34,380 nt of DNA from Schoenoplectus triqueter (lineage: Eukaryota; Streptophyta; Magnoliopsida; Poales; Cyperaceae), in NCBI GenBank assembly GCA_964058805.1, contig CAXKVV010001860.1, forward strand, positions 1-34,380, read 5' to 3'. Under the pieces are notes generated by a model. It saw nothing but the letters and a program-made list of their open reading frames with translations. It had not been told where the DNA came from and searched no databases. Both the position numbers and the translations under genes were made by a program. Below, one piece after another: positions 20,600 through 31,050 of this stretch (positions are counted from its first letter, which is position 1; every line of letters begins with the position of its first letter).

Positions 20600-20611
20600 T
20601 GGTATCAGAGA
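20600..20611 (+). other. Primer-binding site, initiator tRNA-Met
   Basis: The sequence tggtatcagaga starts immediately after the LTR end. The expected complement of the tRNA-iMet 3' end is TGGTATCAGAGC, so 11 of 12 bases match. This primer is usual for plant Ty1/copia elements. Confidence 0.88.
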
Positions 20612-21019
20612 CAACTTACGATTCAATCTCACAAAAGCTCAATTAGTAATAATACCATAATCCTAGCAAGAATCACAAAGACACATCAGTAAGGCACAAA
20701 AGAGTTTGTAATAGCAGCTGATATAGGACAACATCCCACAAAACAACAAGGAACCATGTACCAATACCAGTACAACATCAGTCTACCTAAACCATCAACA
20801 TAATATTTGTTCTCATCAAAGTTTATATAAAACCATACCAACAATATTTATTCTCATCAAAATTCAGCTAGCAACAAAAACCAGCAATAGCTATATCAAA
20901 AAGCAAAAACCAACAAGCAACAGAAAAATAACAAATAGCTATACTATAAAGCAACCAAACCAGCAAATAGATGTACCAAATAAAGATAGTCAGTACCAAA
21001 AATAAGCTGGAAAACAAAA
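20612..21019 (+). other. 5' leader of copia element 1
   Basis: An A- and C-rich leader with many degenerate aacaacaa/accaacaa-type phrases between the PBS and the gag ATG. Closed in all frames. Confidence 0.5.
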
Positions 21020-21900
21020 ATGACAAATCAACAAGTAGATAACCTTACCTCTATATTACTCGATGGCAAAACTATAACATGTGGGTTAGAAAATCCTCCT
21101 TTGAGTTAATTGACAGAGACAAGATATAATATGTTAATGGTGACATCACAGTACCTACCCCAAGAGGCTGGAGCCCAACTAAAGAGGAGAAGAAGGCCAT
21201 CAGAGAGTGAAAAAATAATGATAATCGAGTTGTAGGGTGGCTCCTGGCAACACTAGAACCTAATACCAAGATCATGATATATCAAGACACTGCCAAACAA
21301 ATATGAGATAAGGCAGAGAGAATGTATGGTAAAAAGAAGAACCACTCTCATATATATCGGCTACAACAAGAACTTCAACAGATCAGACAACAACCAAATC
21401 AATCTATATTAGAAATCTTCTCTCTTTTACAAGAAAATAGATGAGCTCAAATTGTACCAACCCTCAACTTCTGATATCAAAGAAATTTATAGAAGAGAAG
21501 AGCAAGGTGATGTTTTTAGGTTCTTTGCTAGTCTAGATTCGAGTTATGAGTCTGTCATATCACAAATGTTCCTTCCTTCAGAGTTCCCCTCACTAGATGT
21601 GGTCATGAATTTGAGTAGAGGGTGAGAAAACTAGATGAGTAGTCATGGATTCTCAGTCAAGAAAAGTCTTAGAGGCTAAAGCAATAACGACCTTAATACC
21701 TAACCTTAGGTCAGCAACTTGATGTGACTTCTACAAGAAGGAAGAACATCACAAGGAAGATTGATGGTGTCTCTACCCGAATCTCCGACCTAAAGGGCCT
21801 AAGAGAGGTGGCTACAAGGGCGAAGATCGACGATAGGGGGAGAATCACGATAATCGTGAGAAAGAAGAAAAAAAAGGCTATGTGGCTTAAGTTGGGTCGG
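21020..21900 (+). pseudogene. gag: Gag relic of copia element 1
   Basis: From ATG at 21020: LTSILLDGK, then after a one-base loss in an A-run NYNMWVRKSSFELIDRDKI, a stop, and YVNGDITVPTP. VVGWLLATLEPN follows at about 21230-21266, then HSHIYRLQQELQQIRQQPNQ at about 21346-21400 and KIDELKLYQPS. Next come EEQGDVFRFFASLDSSYES (about 21500-21555) and LPSEFPSLDVVMNLSRG. These are the ordered blocks of a copia gag (UBN2-type). Near 21722 CDFYKKEEHHKED stands where a CCHC zinc knuckle is expected, with cysteine lost. Several stops and frame changes are present, so it is not functional. Confidence 0.85.
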
Positions 21901-21979
21901 GTCCAGAAGAAGCAACTCAACACAACCCAGCTAATAAAACAACTGTTTGTGATGCTTCAAACAAATATGCAAGAAAAAA

Positions 21980-22330
21980 TTGGTATTGACACTAACTAAG
22001 TTAATACCTCTTTAAATATTAATTGGGTGCTAGATTCGGGTGCTACCGATTATATAACCAATAACAAAGTTTTATTAATTAATTACAAATCATATGAAGA
22101 TAAATAATTTGTAATTTTGGCAAATTGGGAGAATATAAAAATTCTGGGAATTGGATCGATTAACCTTTTTTTTCAAAATTATCCCAAATATCTTGCATAC
22201 AAAAAATTATACATCCAATCTATTATTCATGAGTAAAATCAGAAATGAATTTTCTTTATTATGATTTTTTAGGATCGGATAACCAATAGATTGATTGGTA
22301 AAGGTATTTTGTAAAATGGACTCTATAATT
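21980..22330 (+). pseudogene. Aspartic protease relic of copia element 1
   Basis: WVLDSGATDYITNN begins at 22024. The DSGAT motif (22033-22047) contains the catalytic aspartate of retropepsins and is intact. ILGIGSINLFF follows near 22141. Downstream the frame is broken by stops. In copia elements this enzyme cleaves the gag-pol polyprotein. The position between gag and the integrase zinc region is canonical. Confidence 0.8.
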
Positions 22331-23200
22331 TGAAAGAAAGAAAATTCAATTTCAATATCAAAAGAGAAGAAGGACTAGGCAAGTTTTGGCAAAAGAGAAT
22401 CGGACATCCTTCTGATATGATTTTAAAATATCATTTTAATTTTTCAAAATTATATTATAATAGTTATGAAGTTTGTAATTTAGGAAAACACACCAAATTA
22501 CCTTTTAAACTATCTACTTATACTAGTGATGAACCTCTTAAACTTGTTCATTCGAATGTACAGGATCCCGCCCCTATTGACTCATATAATGAATATAAAT
22601 ATTTTATTATCTTTATAGAAGAATTTTCTAATATTACTTAGCATTATTTAATGAAACAAAAAAGTAAAGTGTTATCCTTCTTTCAAAATTTTATAATTTT
22701 ATAGAAAATTAATTTGGCTATAAAATTAAAACTCTTAGAAAAAAGGAGTATGTAATCAAAATTATTTAAGTTTTCTAAAGAAAAAAGGTTTTTTTTCACC
22801 AATCTACTTGCATTTATACACCTCAAAAAATAGTGTTTCGGAACGAAAAAAAATCAATATTTACTTGCGGTGATTCGAGTTCTCTTATTTCAAAGTAATG
22901 TGCCAAAGGTTTGTTGGATGCAATATTAACCACCATTGATTAATAGATTACCTAGACAAAAATTAGATTATAAGAGCAGTTTGAAAATCCTTTAAAAAAA
23001 TTATTGATCACTTAAAGATTTTTGGATGTACATACTATATACATAACAACAAGCGAGACAAATTGGATCATACATCAATAAGGGATTTTTTGAGGTATTC
23101 AACACAAAGGGGCATAAATATTATGATCCCGTTAATAATAAAGTTACATCTCAAAAGATGTAATATTTCAAAAAAATGAACCCTATATTGAGGAACGTGA
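22331..23200 (+). pseudogene. Integrase relic of copia element 1
   Basis: A 103-codon open stretch (22330-22641) gives FWQKRIGHPSDMILK and VCNLGKHTKLPF, the gag-pre-integrase/HHCC zinc region. Its first His is replaced by Gln and its first Cys by Tyr. PLKLVHSNVQDPAPI follows, with the first catalytic aspartate changed to Asn (codon 22555-22557). Then comes YFIIFIEEFSNIT. After many stops the C-terminal GHKYYDPVNNKVTSQKM is readable at about 23110-23160. The integrase would insert the cDNA. Zinc ligand and active-site losses show it is inactive. Confidence 0.85.
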
Positions 23201-23399
23201 AAAAAAAAGAGTTAATGAGCAAGAATCACCAAATATTTTTCTTTTCCCCCAAATAAATTATCCGGAAGAAAATAAAAACTCAATCAGAAATGTGGGTGAA
23301 AATCAAATTGAGGAGATTTCTAAAAATCAAGAGGTGAAAAACGAAAATTCCTAAATACAAGAAGATGATGAAGAAACTACCGAAGAAGCTCCATTACAA

Positions 23400-24366
23400 G
23401 ATCAAGTCGAGTTCCTCAAGTTTCAATTAGGTTACATGACTTTGTAACCTATAAAGTAAATTATTCTATTCAAGAATTTATCTTATATGATAATATTTTA
23501 TCCATTATAAAGTCTTCTTGACATCAATGATTAAATAAATCGAACCAACTTGTTACCAAGAGGCCACAAGTCAACCAATATGGTGTAAAGTAATGAAAAA
23601 TAAACTCAATGCATTAGAAAAAAAAATCAAACTTGAACCATTATATAATTACCCAAAGGAAAGAAATCCATAGGGTATAAATGAGTATACAAAATTAAAT
23701 ACAATAGTGATGGTACTATAGAACAGTATAACGTGGTTGGTGACCAAAGGGTATACACAAACTTATGGATTAGATTATTAAGAGACATTTGCCCCGGTAG
23801 CAAAAATAAACACCATTAGGATTATTCTCTCCAAAGCCACAAATAAAAAATGAACCTTGTACCAAATGAACGTGAAAAATATATTTTTATAAGGGATACT
23901 AGATGAAGAAGTTTATATGACATGTCCTCCCAGCTATAAGAAGGTAGAAGACTTCAACCTTGTATGTAAGTTAAATAAATTCATATATGGATTGAAACAA
24001 TATTCACGTGCGTGGCACGGTAAATTGAGCTATTATTTAATCTTTTATTATTTTAATGCTAGTAATGTTCATTCATTATTTTTTAAGAGAACTTATGATT
24101 TTATAATTATAGTATTAGTTTATGTGGATAACATAATAATCGCAGGTAATAGTATGATAGAAATTAAAAGGGGAAAATCACAACTAAATATTTTCTTTGA
24201 TATTATGGATTCAGGTGAGTTAAAATATTTCCTAGGAATCGAAGTAGCCCACTCTTCAAAGGGATTATTCCTTTCTCAAAGAAAGTATACTTTAGACTTG
24301 TTAAAGAAAATCGGTAAAATTGAATGTAAACCGGCCTCTACCCCCATAGATAAAAAAATAAATTAA
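23400..24366 (+). pseudogene. Reverse transcriptase relic of copia element 1
   Basis: RSSRVPQVSIRLHDFVTYKV (about 23401-23460) is the usual linker before copia RT. Then WCKVMKNKLNALE and VTKGYTQTYGLDY (about 23730-23775) and ETFAPVAK. A clear open stretch from 23917 to 24366 contains EEVYMTCPPSYKK, VCKLNKFIYGLKQYSRAWH, FLGIEVAHSSKGLFLSQRKY and CKPASTPID. The active-site box reads YVDN at 24121-24132 where copia RTs have YVDD, so the second catalytic aspartate is lost. Stops upstream of 23917 also disable it. Confidence 0.9.
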
Positions 24367-25040
24367 ATAGTGAGGATGGAAAACCCTTAGAAGATATAAA
24401 TCAATTTCAAAGATTAGTAGAAAAATTAATTTATTAAATGATGACTCGACCGGATATCTCATTCTCGGTAAGACAAATTTGTAAATTTATGCATGCACCT
24501 CGAACGGTACAATTAGATGTTATAGATAGAATTTTAAGGTTTCTAAAGGGATCACCGGGAAACTGAGTTTGGATGAAATGCAATTATTCTAACGAAGTGT
24601 GTGACTATTCTGATGCATATTGGGCTGAAAGTTTTGATCGAAAATTAACTACCAGCTTTCATACATTTGTAAGCGAAAATCTAACTACGTGGAAAAATAA
24701 AAAAAATGTTGTAACTCGATCAAGCGCTGAAACGGAATATCGAGTTATGACATCAACCGCTAGCGAGCTAATATAGAACAAACAATTATTGACAGATATA
24801 GGGATAGAAATTCAAACTCCAATAAAAATATTTTGCGACAACAAAGCTACAAGGCATATTGCTTCCAATCCCATCTTTCACGAAAGAACGAAACATATTG
24901 AAATTGATTGTCGCTTCATTTGAGAAAAAGTTCAATCAAAAAAAATTGAGACACCATATGTGAAGAGAGGAGTTCAATTGGCGGATATGTTTACAAAAGT
25001 ATTGGACTATGGATTGTTCAACGGAAATTCTCATAAGTTG
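24367..25040 (+). pseudogene. RNase H relic of copia element 1
   Basis: MTRPDISFSVRQICKFMHAP is readable near 24440-24500. Then CDYSDAYWAESFDRKLTTSF (about 24600-24660), NVVTRSSAETEYRVM and, after a stop, IFCDNKATRHIASNP (about 24827-24871). ERTKHIEIDCRF, GVQLADMFTKVL and KLGMIDIYAH lead to the polypurine tract. This is the standard C-terminal order of a copia polyprotein. Interrupting stops include one after SELI at 24777. Confidence 0.9.
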
Positions 25041-25069
25041 GGAATGATCGATATTTATGCCCACAATTT

Positions 25070-25081
25070 GAGGGGGGGGAA
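25070..25081 (+). other. Polypurine tract of copia element 1
   Basis: gagggggggaa-type purine run directly before TGTTATGAAT, the start of the 3' LTR. Confidence 0.88.
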
Positions 25082-25395
25082 TGTTATGAATAGTAAATAA
25101 GCTTCATAGGGTAATTAAGAAATTAGCCTCAAATTCGTGTGTATTATTTTCCGTCATCCGTTAATTTGAGAAAGAAGAGCCATTAATCTCCTTGTTAGTC
25201 AATAATAAGGAGTTAATTACCTCAACTTTTTTTTTTGACAATTATCCATTGGTACAGTGTTTATAGTGTTTCTACCGTTACTTTTCATTTTTTTCCCCGT
25301 TAAAACATGAGGCTATATAAGCCTTACACTACAACTTGTAATTAGTTCCTTTCAATAAAAAAAATAATCATCATCAATAAGCAACTTTCTCTACA
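25082..25395 (+). mobile_element. 3' LTR of Ty1/copia element 1
   Basis: It starts TGTTATGAATAGTA and ends TTTCTCTACA, 314 bp, with TATATAAG at 25314-25321. The next five bases are gtaga. No matching copy is present left of the 5' LTR, whose outer tip has been lost or rearranged. Confidence 0.88.
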
Positions 25396-26079
25396 GTAGA
25401 CCCAAAACAATTTAATATAGATACTTGAGTATTCAATATGACTATCTTTGAAAATATGAAAATATAAAAAGAATTCAGAACAACTATTAAAATATGATAT
25501 TTCAAAAGGTTTTATATGAAGTACTGATTAGACGACTTGAATTCAACCATTAAAATACGAAATAACAAATTTAATTTTGACTATAACTTATCACCGCTTG
25601 CCTCTGAACTTGGCAATATGATTGACGTCTCAAAACTTCTTTCGTCATTAGTATATTTGTTGTATGGAGAGCGCAGGGGAGGCAGATTGATGAATAGATG
25701 CAGTTATTGTGGGCTTGTGGCAGTCATAGCAAGCTTTAACTATGGCCTTTCTTCCTTTTTCTCACATTTCAAATTATTAAATGAAGATGATCCCATCGGT
25801 CATTCAATCACTTTCATTCTGTTACTATCTCATTCCGATTTTTGGGAAATTAGTTTGATACAACTTTAAAATCTCAAAATTACCAAAATACCATTCTATA
25901 ATTTAAATTTCTCTAAATGTCGTTACAAAACAATTGTAGTAGTTATTTGTCATCGGTACTGTATAAATACTAAATTATTAAATAAAAATAAAAATAAAAA
26001 TATTATTTATTCTATCCAAAATATCTTCATTCTTTTTTTTTTCAACATTTCTCACCAGATTTAGACGAATAAAAGGAAC
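25396..26079. other. Intergenic DNA, unidentified open frame
   Basis: A 110-codon + strand frame at 25537-25869 is the longest outside recognised elements on this side. Its product (with CSYCGLVAVIASFNYGLSSF) shows no family I recognise, no exon partners and no obvious start context. It is probably chance. From about 25870 the sequence is A+T-rich and closed. Confidence 0.4.
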
Positions 26080-26280
26080 GACCAACACAGGGGCGGATCT
26101 AAGGTGGGCTCGGCACCCCTAATTTTTTAAAAATATCCGAAAAATATGTATAATTTCGTAAGAAATTTAAAATTTATATATTTAGTCCCCTCTAATATTT
26201 TTTTCTCTATAATAAATATCCGACCCCTTTAGTCTCAGCCCCTATAAATCTAAAATTCTGACTCCCTCACTAAACCAACA
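26080..26280. mobile_element. Small hAT-type MITE with 7/8 TSD
   Basis: The element is 26088-26272 (185 bp). The left end is caggggcggatctaagg. The right end read inward is tagtgagggagtcagaat, a CAGNGGCGGA/CAGTGGCGGAGCCAGAAT-type hAT terminus. Flanks gaccaaca (26080-26087) and aaccaaca (26273-26280) agree in 7 of 8 bases, consistent with an old 8-bp target-site duplication. No coding capacity. Confidence 0.72.
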
Positions 26281-26535
26281 ATACCGTACAAGACATCAAT
26301 TAAATTTCTACACCCTTCTGTCTCTTTCCTTCTCCATCCCACTGCACCCGAAAAGATAAATCCACCATTAGCCCCTGAACCCTCTCCTCAAACTATCAAG
26401 ATCGATCCTCAAAAGTTCTCTCAACAACAAACGAAAGAAGAAAGAAACTCTTTCAAATTCCAGAACAATTATCTATAGCGCATCGATCGATATGAAGACA
26501 AAGACGGTGCATAGAGATGAGGAGGGGATGAAATA
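26281..26535. other. Less A+T-rich segment before the kinase relic
   Basis: C-rich then A-rich sequence (26310-26470). It has no readable kinase subdomains, although it precedes the relic and is less A+T-rich than the surroundings. It may be captured or rearranged host DNA. Confidence 0.35.
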
Positions 26536-26749
26536 GGCAGAGAAGGTGCCCTTGCCGAAATCTTGCGACCCTGAAAATTAAGGAAATACTGGACCACAAT
26601 TTCTTAGGAAATCGAAGATTATTTGATGCATAAAATGTGTAACTTCATTACTTCAAATTGATATTTCGTGCTCCAAGGAAGCACCAAAAGATCGGATGAG
26701 CATGATGGATGTTGCTGCTGAAATCTCTTTAATTGAAGAAGCAACTTGA
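26536..26749 (+). pseudogene. C-terminal relic of an LRR receptor-like kinase
   Basis: The frame ending at the TGA at 26747-26749 reads CVTSLLQIDISCSKEAPKDR and then MSMMDVAAEISLIEEAT. This is the C-terminal end of the kinase domain of plant LRR receptor-like kinases of the Xa21/FLS2 group, typically SLxxIGxSCSxExPxxRM followed by DVVxELxxI. The invariant Arg of subdomain XI is present in KDRM. Upstream, in other frames, AEIL and FLGNRRLFDA are weakly reminiscent of the preceding helix. No catalytic loop, activation segment, transmembrane segment or LRRs are visible. It is a fragment at most 70 codons long, probably moved here by duplication or transposon capture. Family membership is fairly convincing; subfamily is inference. 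Confidence 0.65.
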
Positions 26750-27133
26750 ATAGCAAGTTCTAGTGAAAAAGTCAATTGATTTTTTTTTTCTTTTTTAGCA
26801 GGGGAAGGGACTTGGCTGGATATAAGTTTCTTTTTGTACTGTGTCAAGCTATTTATTATTGCTGTAATAAATGTACTTTTATCATTTAATTGCCCCATTA
26901 ATTGATTTTCACCTCGTAAGTAATATTCATGAGCAAGATGTCTTGTTAGGTGTTAAATTTTCAAATATATATGAATTCCAACTCAAGATTGAAGTCTACG
27001 TTGAGACTGACATAGAATCAGACACAAGAACTATTTTACTAGTTGATGGGAGAGATTAGAAAATTCACATGGGAGGGACCGGATAGCAAAATAGAGAACG
27101 AGCTTGATCCGGTGGCGAAATAGAGAATGTGCG
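26750..27133. other. Intergenic DNA
   Basis: A 62-codon + strand frame at 26871-27059 and an antisense frame at 26653-26898 have no recognised domain. An imperfect repeat of gaccggatagcaaaatagagaa (27078-27099) and atccggtggcgaaatagaga (27107-27126) precedes the hAT copy. Confidence 0.4.
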
Positions 27134-27569
27134 CGGGGGTGGATGTAGTAACGGTCAGAGGATCAATTGACCCTTTAAATTTTTAAAAATAGTATTTTTA
27201 GTTTAATATTTTATTAATCTGATTTCTTTTCGATTCAATTTTTAATCTCCCTGAAAATTGTCTAATTCTTTTGATTGAGAAAAAAATAATTAATATTATA
27301 GATAATTAAGTAATTATGTAAATGTTCTAAATTTTTTAGTTTTTAGAGGAAAATTTTCATAATTGACATGATTATATATTATTTTAAGTTTTATTTTTAT
27401 TATTTTTAATATATAAAAAAATACTATTTTGATAATTTTTATTAGGTAAGTATATATATTGAATTATTATTATTTTTTATTTACTACCCGATTAGTTAAT
27501 GGATTTAAATTTGATAAATTATTATAATTCAATTATTAACCCTCTGATCGAAATCTCACATCCTCTGCC
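27134..27569. mobile_element. Second hAT-family copy, inverted relative to 7114-7526
   Basis: The left end is cgggggtggatgtag. The right end read inward is ggcagaggatgtgagattt, hAT-like termini. Read on the minus strand, aaatccattaactaatcggg near 27485-27505 is identical or nearly so to 7180-7199. The following aattaataat/atatatacttaattaataat stretch is also shared, as is a cagacaatt-type block at the other end. No 8-bp duplication is recognisable, so the ends may be eroded. Confidence 0.68.
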
Positions 27570-28959
27570 AAAAGAAAAACCAGAGGAAAAGAATATGTCT
27601 GAGGAGAAGGGAATGGTCAGACGGAATGTAATTATATCTTAAATTAATTCAAGGGCATAAATGAAAATATAAAAAATTACATATAAATAAAGAAAATTTT
27701 TAATTAAAATATTATAATAATTATATAATTATGATAAATAACTAAATTAATTTTAAAATGATATTTAGAGAAATTAAAATTTATGATTGTATTTTGTTAA
27801 TTTTGAAATTTTAGTGTTACATGAAATTAATTTCACTTTTTTTAGGGTACATGTAGTATTATTTCTCTCTGTTTTTCCCTCTTCTCTATGTCTCTGTGTG
27901 GAGACCATATTAGAGTTTTGTAAACTCTTCCTGTCCAACCGGCTCGAATTAATCCTAGCATGCAATCCGAATCATAGTCAAAATCGGACCCTCTCTAAGA
28001 CTTATCCAATTATGAGTTGGTGTACCTTTCAGCCGGTTTTGATCCCCTTTAACTCAGCTCAGCCTAACCCTTGGACCATCCCAGCCCCCTTCGACGAACA
28101 ATTTTTTTTTTTAAAAAACAAACCGGCCCCCAAAAATAATTTTTTTTAGCTTTTATGATAAACTGTTTGAAATTTTCTGAAATTTTTTTTAGATATTTTT
28201 ATACCTAAAAAGCATGTTGCAACTTTATGAATTTTTATTTTTTTGTAGATTTTTTTTGAATTTTTTAAATTAAAAAAACAAAACAAATCCGAACTATCCG
28301 GTTCAGATCTAATCCGCCCCAACCTACGGAATCCGAATCGGAGGACGACAACAGCGAGTAAAATTAAAGTTCTTAAATTTTACATCGGAATAAACCGTAA
28401 ACCGAGATAATGTGTGGACCTGCAACCGATATGATCCGGACCACCCCGTTTCCAATCTCTAGGTCAGACCCAACAATGCCTTGTAGTGCACTCCAATATC
28501 GACTCTCACATTTGTCTCTAGGGAATCCATAGCATAGCTACCTGCCTACCTGGATGGCAGCGATTTTGGGTCAAGACAATTTTCTTTCGCAACATAAGAC
28601 TATCTTCCTTTTCCTAGCCCCTCTTTCTCTCTCTAGGGGATGTATAGCTGTGCAGTGTACGCTAATATTTAGGCCAAGACAAACTCATCTTAGTAAATGT
28701 ACCCTCAAAAAAAGAAAAGAAAAACTCATCTTAGTAAATGTGATGCCCATCTTTTTTTTATGGATATTATAGTTATGTGGTCCGTTTACTTGGAATTTGA
28801 AGGACGTTGCTAGGTATGAAATTTAATGAATCTAGCTTATTTTATTTTCCTTGGAATTTCAACAGCAATTCTTATTAAAAACTGTGGTAAATGAGTCGTA
28901 TTTCATAAGATTAAACATTGAGAAACTAATTGCAACAGAAAGCATCAAAGCAATTCAGT
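27570..28959. other. Intergenic DNA, nothing assignable
   Basis: A 120-codon + strand frame (27787-28149) contains low-complexity F/K/N tracts and no domain. A stretch rich in ccggttcagatc and aatccgaatcgg phrases at 28290-28460 is reminiscent of dispersed plant repeats but has no clear ends. A 20-bp direct repeat starting aaactcatcttagtaaatg lies at 28681-28700 and 28722-28741. A 72-codon frame at 28554-28772 is unrecognised. Confidence 0.45.
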
Positions 28960-29165
28960 AAAACGTATGGGCTACAATTTTTTTTTTAGTTTTAGAGTTT
29001 TCTAAGTATTTATTTTAGATTTTATAAAATCAGCTATAAAAAAATAAAGTATTGAATATTTATACATTATTTTTAAAAATCAAAATTGTATAGATGATAA
29101 AGTATATTTTTGAGGTGTTTGCATATCGGTTGAAATGTAAATATTTTTACAATAGTCTATTTAAT
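28960..29165. mobile_element. Half of a MITE 3-family element
   Basis: Read on the minus strand from 29156, agactattgtaaaaatattt is followed by catttcaaccgatatgcaaa. This matches the left end of MITE 3 (agactactgtgaaaactttt, catttcagccgatatgtaaa). Only one arm is clear. Confidence 0.65.
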
Positions 29166-29189
29166 CTATATACAAAATATTCTAAAAAT

Positions 29190-29545
29190 GTTTGTATTTC
29201 TACCGATATGCAAACACATAAAAAATATTTTATTCTCTTTGAAATTTTGATCTACATTTCTCAATAAATTTTTCATATAAAAAATTAATGGGATACTAAA
29301 AATTTTCATTTTTAGAGTTTTTGAAGTTTTTGTATTTTTAAAATGAAGTACGAACATTCAACATTACTTTATTATTGTTATCATTATTATTATTGGAGCT
29401 GATTTTAAAAAAATACTAAGAGAACTGCAAAAATAAAAAAAAATTATTGTATCCCTCAAAATTTATATGAAGAATTTATTAAAATATAAATCAAAACTTC
29501 AAAGATGATAAGATATATTTTTTCAGGACGTTTGTATTTATGTGG
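29190..29545. mobile_element. Foldback MITE, 3-family-like
   Basis: The left arm has ccgatatgcaaacacataaa, then ttgaaattttgatctacatt and aatttttcatat. It is mirrored by the right arm read in reverse (acaaacgtcctgaaaaaata, ttgaagttttgatttatatt, aaattcttcatat). A central att-rich stretch lies near 29370-29395. The outermost bases of the left arm seem lost where it abuts the preceding fragment, suggesting nested or rearranged copies. Confidence 0.62.
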
Positions 29546-29676
29546 AAGGATTACTTGATAATTCTTTTCTTGACAATGAAATTTCAAAAATAAATTTGAT
29601 TTTTTTAACAATATAAAAAAGTAATAAGTATTTTCATGAATTGGCCTTCTCGATGAGAGGTGTACATTCAAATATC
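29546..29676. other. Short intergenic spacer
   Basis: A+T-rich, no feature recognised. Confidence 0.4.
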
Positions 29677-30090
29677 TGATACACTCAATTTCGTCACAAG
29701 CGTACGATTCGAAAAGTACGGCGAGGTGTCAAATCCACAAAAATGTTGGTTAATATTCAGACCCAATTTACTTTTACGAATAGGAAAAAAGGAATTTTGG
29801 AGATTTTGTTGATTGATTAGAAGAACTAAATGCTGGAAGTAAACTAAACATTGAAGAAAGAAATATATTTAATATTTTAATTTAATTAAATGCAGATTTC
29901 CAGACTTAGCCAACATTTTTACCTAACTTTGAGTTGCGCGGTCCGCACATATTCATGTGCAGTCCACATATCTTATACATATTTTTTTTTTTGCTTTTGC
30001 AGCCTACTATATAGAGCATGTATGTCCGCACACTTTCATTTGCGGTCTGCATGCTTCTCAAATAATTCAATAGTTGCTTGATAGATCAGG
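29677..30090 (-). mobile_element. Fragment of a Ty3/gypsy LTR
   Basis: The + strand order tgatacactcaatttcgtca, caagcgtacgattcg and cggcgaggtgtcaaatccac parallels the Athila-like LTR (caatttcagccgcaagcgta, cggggtgtcgaaccacaagg). Further right, gcggtccgcacat and gcagtccacat recall acggtccgtaatt in that LTR. No partner LTR, PBS or coding region was found nearby. It is therefore a solo or truncated LTR of a related but distinct family. The right limit is uncertain. Confidence 0.6.
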
Positions 30091-31050
30091 TTTTTACCAT
30101 CTGTGAACAGTTTGTTTAATTCTTACATTATCTAACATATATCAAATGTCACAAATAATGTTTTAATGCTTGGAATAACTCTCCCTAAGCTTTTTAAGGA
30201 CAATAAATCATAACTACTTTCGAATGCGAAGGTAGGTTTATGCTTAATGAATGGGGTCAATTCACCCCATTCATTTCAAAAATTATGACGACTATATATT
30301 AATTTATGATATATTTAGATAAATATTAAGGATACAAATTTTGTGACCCCCTTTATAACATAATTTTTACTATTGACCCCCATAAAATTTTAAAAATAAA
30401 TTTATCAAAAAGAAATCTACCCGTTATGCGGAATCCTTTAATTTTAAAAATAATTATTTTCAACACTGATTTTATTTAAATGATATATTTTATTTAGATA
30501 AAATTTATATCTAAATCAATTATATAAACTCTTAAACTTTTAAATAAAATTAATTTATTATTTAGATAATTTATAAAATATAATATTTTTTCTTTTCTAA
30601 GTAAGTTTGTATGATTTGTAGTTCCCTTTTCTTTATAATAATTTATGTTTGTCGTTGATTTTTTAATCTTTCTTAACCACTGTTTAAGAAAGAGATATTT
30701 CAGATATTGTATATTATCTAATGAAATTAATGGACAAATCTAGTCCATATACTTTTTATAACTATAAATAATTTCCGACTCTTTGCACTCTTTGTTCAAC
30801 AACTTTCTGGTGATCACCAACCTATTATATATTTTCTTTTCTCCTAACTCTCTTTATCATCTAATGTCTATAGCATCTCAAATCATACAAAATAAAATAT
30901 GCAACTCATACTTTAATGTCACTAATTAGATAAGGTACAGCTTCAAAAATTGATAAAATAATTTGAAATATTATCTTTTTCATCGATGTGTCAAAGAAAC
31001 AAAATTAGTATGGAGGAACAAAGTAAAACAAAAAAAATAGTGATTGATAT
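30091..31050. other. Intergenic DNA with possible eroded repeat
   Basis: A perfect 12-bp inverted repeat (aatgaatggggt at 30246-30257, accccattcatt at 30264-30275) has a 6-base loop. It is followed by gaccccc phrases near 30347 and 30372 of the kind seen in decayed hAT elements. The rest is A+T-rich and closed. Confidence 0.4.

Noticed and set aside
21711..21923. 70-codon minus-strand frame with Phe runs
   Set aside because: It is the complement of the purine-rich end of the copia gag relic.
25537..25869. 110-codon + strand frame
   Set aside because: No recognisable family, and the length is within chance for A+T-poor patches; not called as a gene.
27787..28149. 120-codon + strand frame
   Set aside because: Homopolymer-driven Phe/Lys ends and no domain; judged chance.
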